13,470 nucleotides of DNA from CAMLHP01 sp035707845. Its GTDB lineage: Bacteria > Gemmatimonadota > Gemmatimonadetes > Gemmatimonadales > GWC2-71-9. The position numbers were made by a program, and so were the translations under genes. Location: positions 1 to 13,470 of the forward strand of contig DASSTP010000286.1 in assembly GCA_035707845.1 (NCBI GenBank). Reading direction: 5' to 3'. Under the pieces are notes generated by a model. The model was given only the letters and a program-made list of their open reading frames with translations, was not told the DNA's origin and made no database searches. Shown piece after piece: positions 6,279-13,059 of this stretch (positions are counted from its first letter, which is position 1; each line of letters opens with the position of its first letter).

Positions 6279-7114
6279 CATGTGGCTGCCGCGCGGCGGC
6301 CGATTTCTGCCGCCACCAGTCCCACGCCCAGCCCGGCGAGCGCGTCCACCGCATAATGCATCTGGCAGTACACCACCGCGACGATGAGCAATCCGGTCGG
6401 CAGGAGCAGGGCCATCCCCAGCCGGCGTGACGCCCGCCATCCCGCCAGCAGCGCCGCGACGGTGGCCGCGACATGGCTGCTCGGGAATGCGGCACCGAAG
6501 GAACTGCCCTGGCTCAGGGTATCGTAGACCCAGCGCGCCGTCAGGGTCCCGACGAACGGCCCCTCGGGGCGGGGGAAGGCGTAGTAAGGTCCGGCAACCG
6601 GAAGGAAGATGAAGCAGAGATAGCAGGCCACGAAGGCCGTCATGACGCTGAGGATGAATACCCGGAGACTGGCCACGCGGCGGTGCGCCGCCATCCAGAA
6701 CGCGGGCACGATCAGGATGGGGTAGTACGCCAGGTATGCTCCGTGGAGGATGAACGACCAGATCACGCTGGGCGATGAGCGCCACCAGTCCCGGCTGGGT
6801 TGTCCTCCGAAGAGCATCGTCTCCCAATGCTGGACCAGCGCGTCGTGGACCGGACGGCCCGCGTTCAGCACGTCCAGCTCGCTATACAGCCCCACCAGGA
6901 GAATGAGCGGATAGAGCTCGGCGATGGCTCGCCCTACCGTGCCGAGCCCCGGCAGGCGCACCAGCCAGATGAGGAGGAATATCAGCAGGTGCGCGAGCAG
7001 CAACCATGCCCAGCCCGCGAGCTCCGGCGCTCGCACCGCGAGTACGGCCACCACTGCGACGTTGTACCCGAGCAGCAGCCAGTCGACGGGACGAAAGCGG
7101 GAGTTGAAGGTCAC
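6278..7114 (-). CDS. PAP2-superfamily membrane protein (Aur1/Ipt1-like, PAP2_3 type)
   Basis: This 278-residue protein has about six or more membrane helices. The phosphatase/phosphotransferase core is present: His214 in FPSSHVAAT and His253/Asp257 in YCQMHYAVDALAG, which are the C2 and C3 motifs of the PAP2 superfamily. The usual Lys-x6-Arg-Pro C1 motif is not seen. In its place is a FLPVAGPYYAFPRP segment, which together with the HGAYLAYYPILIVPAFW stretch is closer to the inositol-phosphotransferase (Aur1/Ipt1) branch. As last gene of the ceramide cluster, head-group transfer to ceramide or dephosphorylation of a lipid phosphate is plausible but unproven. The start is uncertain: GTG 7114 begins the conserved body, while the frame remains open through the heptamer repeat to an ATG at 7189 that overlaps the cerR stop (ATGA) and would add 25 repeat-encoded residues. 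Confidence 0.78.
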   Translation of the reverse strand: MTFNSRFRPVDWLLLGYNVAVVAVLAVRAPELAGWAWLLLAHLLIFLLIWLVRLPGLGTVGRAIAELYPLILLVGLYSELDVLNAGRPVHDALVQHWETMLFGGQPSRDWWRSSPSVIWSFILHGAYLAYYPILIVPAFWMAAHRRVASLRVFILSVMTAFVACYLCFIFLPVAGPYYAFPRPEGPFVGTLTARWVYDTLSQGSSFGAAFPSSHVAATVAALLAGWRASRRLGMALLLPTGLLIVAVVYCQMHYAVDALAGLGVGLVAAEIGRRAAAT

Positions 7115-7116
7115 CG

Positions 7117-7182
7117 GTCGTGAGTCGCAGGTCTCATGTCGCAGGTCGCAGGTCGCGAAACGTGCGACCTGCGACCTGCGAC
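7117..7182. repeat. Second heptamer element with perfect 19-bp hairpin
   Basis: On the plus strand, six heptamers run 7117-7158 (GTCGTGA, GTCGCAG, GTCTCAT, GTCGCAG, GTCGCAG, GTCGCGA; the first, third and last are degenerate). They are followed by three inverted units ending at 7182. Bases 7138-7156 are an exact reverse complement of 7164-7182, leaving a 7-base loop (7157-7163). The element starts 3 bases after the cerR TGA on the minus strand and ends near the start of the PAP2 gene. In RNA it would be a very stable stem inside the ceramide operon and could act as a transcript-end stabiliser or an attenuator. Confidence 0.9.
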
Positions 7183-7185
7183 CGA

Positions 7186-8157
7186 TCATATCCACCCGGC
7201 ATCGCGATACCAGCGCCAGGTTTCTGCCAGCCCCGAGGCAAGGTCAAACGCCGGCAGCCATCCGGCGTCCCGCATGAAGGGCGACGGGTCGGCCGTCCAC
7301 GCCGCCTGCAGGAATTCGTTGGCCTTGTCGGCGTTGAGGATCGTTGTCCGGCCGGCGAGCCGAGCCATGCCGCCGGTGAAATGCAGTATGGGGCGCACCA
7401 GGCCGCCTGGCAGGCCGATCACACGGACGGACCGATGCATCGTCCGGCCAATCAGCCGCACCAGCTCGGCGCTGGTGACCACTTCGGGATGGTTCACGAA
7501 GTAGGTGCCGCCGGTCACGTGCGATTCGCTTCCTGCCATCGCAGCCGCTTCCGCGAGGTCGGGGGCGTAGACCGCCGACAGCTCCTGTGACCCATCGCCG
7601 AATACCGGCGCCACGCCGTAGCGCACCAGCCGGAACACCTTGATCAGGTTGTCACGATCATCGGGGCCGTACACGGTGGGTGGGCGAAGAATCACCCAGG
7701 GAATGGAACCGGCTCGCACCAGATCTTCGCCGGCGAGCTTGCTTCGGCCGTATGCGGTGACCGGGGCGGGTGGTTCATCCGAAGTACGGGGGTGGCCCGG
7801 GCGGGACGGGCCGGCGGCCGCCCCGGAACTCATGAGGACGAACCGGCCAACGCCTGATGCGGCTGCGGCCTTGAGCAGGTTTTCCGTGCCCTGCTGGTTG
7901 GCGCGCATGTAGGCGGCCTCGTCGCGCGCGGCAATCACGCCGGCCACGTGCTGGACGACGGCCTGCCCCTCGCACGCTTCCCGGAGCGCCCGGTCGTCGT
8001 GCAGGTCCCCGACAACGAGGCGCACGCCGAGTCGCTCGAGTTCCGCGGCCTTTTCCCGGGAGCGCACCAGCGCCGTGACCTGGATGCCTCGCGCCAGCAG
8101 CGCTGCCGCCACGTGGCCGCCGACAAACCCGGTAGCCCCGGTCACGAGCGTGGTCAC
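7186..8157 (-). CDS. cerR: NAD(P)-dependent epimerase/reductase family protein, probable ceramide reductase CerR
   Basis: This 323-residue protein is an extended short-chain dehydrogenase. It has an N-terminal Rossmann motif TGATGFVGG (residues 6-14; Gly7, Gly10, Gly13) and an early acidic residue in VGDLHD. Ser110/Ser111 and the catalytic pair Tyr136 and Lys140 (YGRSK) complete the active site, and PTVYGPDDRDN is typical of the epimerase/3-beta-HSD group. Alone it would be annotated as a generic NAD-dependent epimerase. Between a GNAT acyltransferase, a serine palmitoyltransferase and a PAP2 protein it fits CerR, which in Caulobacter reduces the 3-keto group during ceramide synthesis. The GTG at 8157 was chosen because it overlaps the upstream stop (GTGA) and lies three residues before the first beta strand; the frame is open for 246 codons further upstream. 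Its stop is 3 bases from the heptamer element. Confidence 0.75.
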   Translation of the reverse strand: MTTLVTGATGFVGGHVAAALLARGIQVTALVRSREKAAELERLGVRLVVGDLHDDRALREACEGQAVVQHVAGVIAARDEAAYMRANQQGTENLLKAAAASGVGRFVLMSSGAAAGPSRPGHPRTSDEPPAPVTAYGRSKLAGEDLVRAGSIPWVILRPPTVYGPDDRDNLIKVFRLVRYGVAPVFGDGSQELSAVYAPDLAEAAAMAGSESHVTGGTYFVNHPEVVTSAELVRLIGRTMHRSVRVIGLPGGLVRPILHFTGGMARLAGRTTILNADKANEFLQAAWTADPSPFMRDAGWLPAFDLASGLAETWRWYRDAGWI

Positions 8158-9293
8158 AGCGGTCGGTCGTAAAGCCGGTAGGTCTTGTAGACGTGGAAGT
8201 CCATCTTCTCGAGGCCCAGGTTCATGGCGGTGTTCTCCTCGAGGATCCAGCCTGCTTCGCCCCAGCGCATCCCGATGCGCTGGCCGTTGCTCCAGATGTA
8301 GTGGTAGAGCACCGCATCGAGTCCCTTGCCCCGGTACGCGGGCAGGATGCCCAACAGGGGGATGCGGATGCGGTGGATCTTGCCGGTCTTGAGCGCCCAA
8401 AGAAGCCTGGGCAGCACCGGCAGCAGGTGCCCACCACGATTGCCGCGGAACACCTGGTTCAGGTCCGGCAGCCCCAGCCCGAAGCCGACCACCTCGCCGT
8501 CCTTCTCCGCCATGCCCACCAGCTCCGGCATGACGACCGGCTTGAACTGCTTGGCCAGGTGGTCGATCTCGGCCTCCGTCATGGGCACGAAGCCCCAGTT
8601 CTTTTCCCACGCCGCGTTGTAGATCCGCTTGATGGCTTCGACTTCGTCGTCGAAGCGCTTGAGGTCGAGCGGCCGCACCGTGATGCCCATGCGCTCGCGC
8701 ATGATGCCCACGGCGCGCGACAACCGTTCCGGTGCCTCGCGGCGTTCCCGCAGGGCAGGGTCGCCGCCCTGGTAGACGAGCAGGTTCTTGGCGGTCGTGA
8801 AGCCGCCCTGCTCCAGCAGCGTCTGGTAGTACGGCGGGTTGTGCGGCATCATCAGCGCGGGCGGCGTATCGAAGCCGTCCACCAGCAGGCCGCATTCATC
8901 GTTCACGGAGAACGAGGCGGGGCCGCGCATGGTGTCGAAGCCGCGGGCCTTGAGCCAGTCGCCGGCCGCAGCCAGCAGGGCGTCGGCGGTTTCCTGCCGG
9001 TTTTCGGTTTCGAAGAAGCCGAAAAAACCCACCAGGTCGCCGTGCGTCTCGTTGTGGAGCCGGTTGGAAATGGCCGCAATGCGGCCCACCACCTGCCCGT
9101 CGCGCTCGGCGAGCAGGTAGGAGGCTTCGGCGTGCTGGAAGAAGGGGTTCTTCTGGCGATTGAGGAGGAGTGCTACATCCCGACGCAACGGCGGGACCCA
9201 GAGGGGGTCCCGCTTGTGCAGCCGGTACGGCAGGTCAATGAACCGCTTGAGATCCCGCGCGCCCTGGACTTCGCGGATGACCGTGGGGTTCAG
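8154..9293 (-). CDS. GNAT-fold acyltransferase, probable bacterial ceramide synthase
   Basis: This protein of about 379 residues has a C-terminal GNAT domain with the acyl-CoA pyrophosphate-binding segment LPAYRGKGLDAVL (about residues 317-329) and the family ending WILEENTAMNLGLEKMDFHVYKTYRLY. An N-terminal GNAT-like half contains ERDGQVVGRIAAI and GPASFSVNDECG. The whole matches the YghO-like N-acetyltransferases, the family of the Caulobacter ceramide synthase that N-acylates the sphingoid base. Conserved sequence (RDLKRFIDLPYRLHKRDPLW) extends upstream of the first accepted start codon, a TTG at 9188. There is no ATG, GTG or TTG between it and the in-frame stop inside the preceding gene. 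I therefore place the start at CTG 9293, which overlaps the spt TGA as CTGA and follows a GGGGG tract by 4 bases. The 3' end overlaps cerR (GTGA). Confidence 0.75.
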   Translation of the reverse strand: MNPTVIREVQGARDLKRFIDLPYRLHKRDPLWVPPLRRDVALLLNRQKNPFFQHAEASYLLAERDGQVVGRIAAISNRLHNETHGDLVGFFGFFETENRQETADALLAAAGDWLKARGFDTMRGPASFSVNDECGLLVDGFDTPPALMMPHNPPYYQTLLEQGGFTTAKNLLVYQGGDPALRERREAPERLSRAVGIMRERMGITVRPLDLKRFDDEVEAIKRIYNAAWEKNWGFVPMTEAEIDHLAKQFKPVVMPELVGMAEKDGEVVGFGLGLPDLNQVFRGNRGGHLLPVLPRLLWALKTGKIHRIRIPLLGILPAYRGKGLDAVLYHYIWSNGQRIGMRWGEAGWILEENTAMNLGLEKMDFHVYKTYRLYDRPL

Positions 9294-10492
9294 ACGACCC
9301 CCAGCTCCCGGCCAATGCTGGCAAACTGATCGAGACAGAAATCAATCTGCTCGAAGGTGTGGGTGGCCATGACGCTGGTGCGGAGGCGGCACTGGGTCGG
9401 CTGCACCGCGGGCGGCATGACGGGGTTGGTGAAGACCCCAGCGTCGAACAGCCGGCGCCACATGACGAACGTGGTTTCCATCGGGCCGATGAGCACCGGC
9501 ACAATGGGCGTCTCGGTGGTGCCGACATCGAAGCCCAGCGACCGGAAGCCTTCCTGAAGCCGCCGGGCATTGGCCCAGAGCGCGTCACGGCGCTCCGGCT
9601 CGCGCTGGATCACTTCCAGCGCGGCGAGCACACCGGCGGTGTTGGCCGGCGGCAGCGAGGCGGTGAAGATGAGCGGCCGGCTGTGGTGACGGATGAAGTG
9701 GATGACCTGCTCCGACCCCGCCACGAAGCCGCCAATGGACGCCAGCGACTTGGAGAAGGTGCCGGCAATGATGTCCACCTCGTCGGTCATGCCGAAGTGC
9801 GCAGCGGTGCCGTCGCCATTGGGGCCCAGGACGCCGAGGGCGTGGGCGTCGTCCACTGCCAGCGCGGCGCCGTACTTCCGGCCCACCCGCACCAGCCCGG
9901 GGACATCGGCGATGTCGCCCTCCATGGAGTACACGCCGTCCACCACGATGAGCGAGCCACGGTTGCCGGCGCGCTCGAGCTTCCGCTCCAGGCCGGCGAG
10001 GTCGCCGTGGTTGAAGCGCTCGGTCTCGCCGAACGACATCTTGGCGCCGTCCACGATGGACGCGTGGTCGAGCTTGTCGAGAAAGACCATCTCGCCCCGG
10101 CCGACCAGCGCGCTGATCAGGCCCAGGTTGGCGTTGTACCCGGTGGAGAAGACGAGGCAGTCTTCCTTGTTCAGGAACTGGGCAAGCGCCTCCTCGAGCT
10201 GGCCATGCAGGTCCAGCGTGCCGTTGAGGAAGCGGCTGCCGGTGCAGCCGGAGCCGTAGCGGTGCAGGGCCCGCTGCGCAGCTTCCAGCACCAGGGGATG
10301 GTGCGTGAGGCCCAGGTAGTTATTGGAGCCCAGCATGATCCGCTTCTTGCCCTCGATCGTGACGATCGTGTCCTCGGATTCCGAGATGGGCTTGAAGTAC
10401 GGGTACAGCCCGGCCGCCTGGATCTCGCGTGCCTTCGTGAACTGGCGACACTTGTCAAAGAGCGCAATGTGCTGAAGCGTCTGCGTATCCAC
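9290..10492 (-). CDS. spt: Serine palmitoyltransferase-like alpha-oxoamine synthase
   Basis: This 400-residue PLP enzyme of the alpha-oxoamine synthase family would condense an acyl thioester with L-serine to give 3-ketosphinganine in the cytoplasm. Visible residues are the PLP-stacking His143 (LDHASIVDG), Asp214 and His217 in VDDAHALG and the Schiff-base lysine Lys248 in GTFSKSLASIGGF. The SGCTGSRFLNGTLDLH segment lies at about 81-96 and the C-terminal ATHTFEQIDF near 380. The TFSKSLASIGG context and overall similarity are closest to Bacteroidetes-type serine palmitoyltransferases. BioF and Kbl are paralogues, but no biotin or threonine-degradation genes are near, while the next two genes complete the ceramide route. 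The GTG at 10492 was chosen for its GAGG Shine-Dalgarno sequence 4 bases upstream and family length; a TTG at 10597 would add 35 unlikely residues. It is the first gene of the minus-strand operon. Confidence 0.85.
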   Translation of the reverse strand: MDTQTLQHIALFDKCRQFTKAREIQAAGLYPYFKPISESEDTIVTIEGKKRIMLGSNNYLGLTHHPLVLEAAQRALHRYGSGCTGSRFLNGTLDLHGQLEEALAQFLNKEDCLVFSTGYNANLGLISALVGRGEMVFLDKLDHASIVDGAKMSFGETERFNHGDLAGLERKLERAGNRGSLIVVDGVYSMEGDIADVPGLVRVGRKYGAALAVDDAHALGVLGPNGDGTAAHFGMTDEVDIIAGTFSKSLASIGGFVAGSEQVIHFIRHHSRPLIFTASLPPANTAGVLAALEVIQREPERRDALWANARRLQEGFRSLGFDVGTTETPIVPVLIGPMETTFVMWRRLFDAGVFTNPVMPPAVQPTQCRLRTSVMATHTFEQIDFCLDQFASIGRELGVV

Positions 10493-10777
10493 GTTGCCTC
10501 GGCCAGAGAAAAGTGTGAGGACCGCCGCGACCCCACTTCGCCTGATACAGAACGGTTCAAGGTACAAGATTGGCCCGGTTGGGACAAGCGACTGCACTCC
10601 CGGTCCGCAGTGTCAAGAATCTGGTCGTCCAGCCGTCAAGGTCTCTATCGGTAACGGCTTACGGCGTGACGGCGCGCCGGTGCCCGGATTCCGGACCGCG
10701 CCGCTTCCTTGCGAGGCCCGTGCCATTCCGTAGTGCTTCGGATTTCCGCCCTGCGCGGTGCTTTCTACTCTTCCCCC
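10493..10777. other. Divergent intergenic region between spt and hemB
   Basis: These 285 bases must hold the promoters of the ceramide operon (-) and the heme operon (+). On the minus strand there is a perfect TTGACA at 10616-10611, but at 17 bases it faces AGTCGC, a poor -10. A GAACCGTTC palindrome lies at 10551-10559. On the plus strand TTGCGA at 10709-10714 faces TAGTGC at 10731-10736, again weak. I see no small gene, hairpin with a T run, or repeat unit, and no promoter I would assign with confidence. Confidence 0.5.
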
Positions 10778-11767
10778 GTGCAACGTTCCTTTCCCGCCGC
10801 CCGGCCGCGGCGGCTCCGCGCCTCGCCCGGCATCCGTTCCCTGGTTCGTGAGCATCGGCTCGATCCGTCCCGGTTCATCCTGCCGCTCTTTGTCTGTCAC
10901 GGCGCCAACTGCCGGCACGAAGTCAGCTCGATGCCCGGGGTCTTCCAGCTCTCCGTTGACGAGGCGCTCCTGGCCGTCGTGCGCGAAGCCCGGAGCGCCG
11001 GCGTTGGTGCCGTGCTGCTGTTCGGGATCCCTGCCTCGAAGGATGAAGCCGGGTCCGAGAACTGGGCGCAAGACGGCATCGTCCAGCAGGCGCTGCGGCT
11101 CCTTCGCGCCTCCTTCCCGGATCTGCTGCTGCTGACCGACGTATGCTGCTGCGAGTACACCAGCCATGGGCATTGCGGCGTGCTGAAGCAGGGCGTGGTG
11201 GACAACGACGCGACGCTCGAGATCCTCGGCCGTGTGGCCGTGAGCCATGCCCTCGCCGGCGCGGACGTCGTGGCGCCCAGCGGCATGATGGACGGCATGG
11301 TGGCCGCAATCCGCTCGGCGCTGGACGGCGCGGGCGAGCAGGATTGCGGCATTCTCAGCTACGCCGTCAAGTACGCCAGCGCCTTCTATGGTCCATTCCG
11401 GGAGGCGGCAGGGAGCGCACCGTCCTTCGGCGATCGTCGGCAGTACCAGATGGACCCGGCCAACCGGCGTGAAGCGATGGCCGAAGCGGAACTCGACATT
11501 GCCGAAGGCGCCGACCTGCTGATGGTGAAGCCGGCACTCGCGTACCTCGACGTGCTTCACGCACTGCGCCAGCGCACCGATCTGCCGCTCGTGGCATACA
11601 GCGTCAGTGGTGAGTACGCCATGATCAAGGCTGCGGCCCGGGCCGGCTGGATCGATGAACCGCGCGTGGTGCTGGAATCCCTCCTCGGCATGCAGCGCGC
11701 CGGCGCCGATGCCATCATCACCTATCACGCGGTGGAGGCGGCCCGGTGGCTGGCCGAAGCGCCATGA
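10778..11767 (+). CDS. hemB: Delta-aminolevulinic acid dehydratase (porphobilinogen synthase)
   Basis: This 329-residue protein condenses two 5-aminolevulinate molecules to porphobilinogen, the second committed step of tetrapyrrole synthesis. The active-site lysines are Lys198 (SYAVKYASAFYGPF) and Lys251 (LLMVKPALAYLD), and the VAPSGMMDGMV motif follows family consensus. The metal site DVCCCEYTSHGHCG has cysteines at 123, 125 and 133, the pattern of zinc-dependent enzymes, with an extra Cys124 where Leu is usual. RRQYQMDPANRREAM near residue 222 is another family landmark. The GTG at 10778 gives the normal length and begins just before the RPRRLRASPGIRSLVRE segment; the frame runs upstream to a TTG at 10709, and no clear Shine-Dalgarno sequence decides between them. 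Its TGA overlaps the hemL ATG (ATGA), so the two are probably translated together. Confidence 0.95.
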   Translation: MQRSFPAARPRRLRASPGIRSLVREHRLDPSRFILPLFVCHGANCRHEVSSMPGVFQLSVDEALLAVVREARSAGVGAVLLFGIPASKDEAGSENWAQDGIVQQALRLLRASFPDLLLLTDVCCCEYTSHGHCGVLKQGVVDNDATLEILGRVAVSHALAGADVVAPSGMMDGMVAAIRSALDGAGEQDCGILSYAVKYASAFYGPFREAAGSAPSFGDRRQYQMDPANRREAMAEAELDIAEGADLLMVKPALAYLDVLHALRQRTDLPLVAYSVSGEYAMIKAAARAGWIDEPRVVLESLLGMQRAGADAIITYHAVEAARWLAEAP

Positions 11768-13059
11768 ACGGCGTGGCGTCGGTGGCAACGCGGAGCGACG
11801 TCCTGATGGCGCAGGCCCGCGCGCTGATGCCGGGCGGTGTCAGCAGTCCGGTCCGTGCCTTCGATGCCGTGGGCGGCTCGCCCCGTGTCATCGAGCGGGG
11901 CAGCGGCGCCTGGATCACGGATGTTGACGGCAACACGCTCCTGGACCTGGTGCTGTCGTGGGGGCCGCTGATCGCCGGACACGCCCATCCGCGGATTGTG
12001 GAGGCCGTATCGGCTGTGATGGCGCGCGGCTCCTCCTTCGGCGCCCCATGCGAAGTCGAGATCCGGCTCGCCGAGCGCATCGTCGCCACGATGCCGGCAG
12101 TGGAGATGCTCCGGTTTGTCAGTTCGGGCACCGAGGCGGTCATGAGCGCCGTGCGCCTGGCGCGCGCCGCCACCGGCCGCCGCGGAATCGTGAAGTTTAC
12201 TGGCTGCTATCATGGGCATTCGGACGCGCTCCTCGCTTCGGCGGGCTCGGGCGTGGCCACGTTGTCGCTCCCTGATTCGCCCGGTGTCTCTCCCGCCGTC
12301 GTGGCCGATACTCACCTTGCGGCCTACAACGACCTCGATGCGGTCGCCGAACTCTTTCGCGCTCAGGGCGACCAGATCGCGGCCGTGCTGGTGGAGCCGG
12401 TCGCCGGCAACATGGGGGTCGTCCCTCCGCTCCCCGGCTTCCTCGAGGGACTCCGCCAGCTCACTGCCGAGCATGGCGCACTGCTCGTCTTCGACGAGGT
12501 GATGAGCGGCTGGCGGGTCCATCCCGGCGGGGCGCAGGCGCTCTACGGCATCGCACCCGACCTCACGACCATGGGCAAGGTCATGGGCGGAGGCCTTCCG
12601 GCGGCGGCCTACGGAGGCCGCCGCGAGCTGATGGAACTCGTGGCGCCGCAGGGCACCGTGTACCAGGCGGGCACGCTCTCCGGAAATCCCGTGGCCATGG
12701 CAGCGGGGCTGGCAAACCTGGAGCTGATCAGCGAGGCGGGAGCCTGGGCACGGGCGGAGGCATGGGCACGCGACGCGGCCACCATCCTGGAGAGTGCGGC
12801 GGCCGAGCATGGTGTTCCGCTCACGGTCCAGCGGGTGGGGACCATGTTCACGCCGTTCTTCACGGACCAGCCGGTACGGAATTTCAGCGATGCGCGCCAG
12901 TCCGACCGGGCCGCATTTGCGCGGTTCTTCCACGGCATGCTCGCTGCCGGCGTATACCTGCCGCCTTCACCGCTCGAGGCCGGCTTTTCGTCCATCGTGC
13001 ACGATGCGGATGCACTGGAACATTTCGCTCGTGCGGTGCGGAGTGCGCTCGCGTGCTGA
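11764..13059 (+). CDS. hemL: Glutamate-1-semialdehyde 2,1-aminomutase
   Basis: This 431-residue class III PLP aminotransferase makes 5-aminolevulinate from glutamate-1-semialdehyde, the last step of the C5 pathway and the source of the HemB substrate. Family marks are LMPGGVSSPVRAF near the N-terminus, VSSGTEAVMSAVRLAR (119-134), CYHGHSD (148-154), Asp244 in the FDEVMSGWRV segment and the Schiff-base Lys272 in TTMGKVMGGGLPAAAYGG. Length and spacing are normal. The ATG at 11764 lies in the ATGA overlap with hemB; an in-frame upstream start at 11746 would only add six residues inside hemB. The hemL choice, as opposed to another class III aminotransferase, is supported by its place between hemB and a protoporphyrinogen oxidase and by the GGxPxGA-type loop. 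Its presence implies the organism uses glutamyl-tRNA (C5) instead of ALA synthase. Confidence 0.95.
   Translation: MNGVASVATRSDVLMAQARALMPGGVSSPVRAFDAVGGSPRVIERGSGAWITDVDGNTLLDLVLSWGPLIAGHAHPRIVEAVSAVMARGSSFGAPCEVEIRLAERIVATMPAVEMLRFVSSGTEAVMSAVRLARAATGRRGIVKFTGCYHGHSDALLASAGSGVATLSLPDSPGVSPAVVADTHLAAYNDLDAVAELFRAQGDQIAAVLVEPVAGNMGVVPPLPGFLEGLRQLTAEHGALLVFDEVMSGWRVHPGGAQALYGIAPDLTTMGKVMGGGLPAAAYGGRRELMELVAPQGTVYQAGTLSGNPVAMAAGLANLELISEAGAWARAEAWARDAATILESAAAEHGVPLTVQRVGTMFTPFFTDQPVRNFSDARQSDRAAFARFFHGMLAAGVYLPPSPLEAGFSSIVHDADALEHFARAVRSALAC

Noticed and set aside
9290..10492. BioF (8-amino-7-oxononanoate synthase) or CqsA autoinducer synthase for the PLP enzyme
   Set aside because: The TFSKSLASIGG and CTGSRFLNGTLDLH contexts and the ceramide-type neighbours fit serine palmitoyltransferase better; no bio genes or quorum-sensing kinases are near. 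Only a phylogeny would settle it fully.
10608..10616. TTGACA on the minus strand as the spt promoter
   Set aside because: The -35 hexamer is perfect, but no acceptable -10 hexamer lies 16-18 bases downstream; kept only as a note in the intergenic entry.
8193..10654. Long plus-strand frames opposite the acyltransferase and spt genes
   Set aside because: They are mirror frames of strongly conserved enzymes, rich in His/Arg/Val/Gly, with no motifs and no plausible starts.
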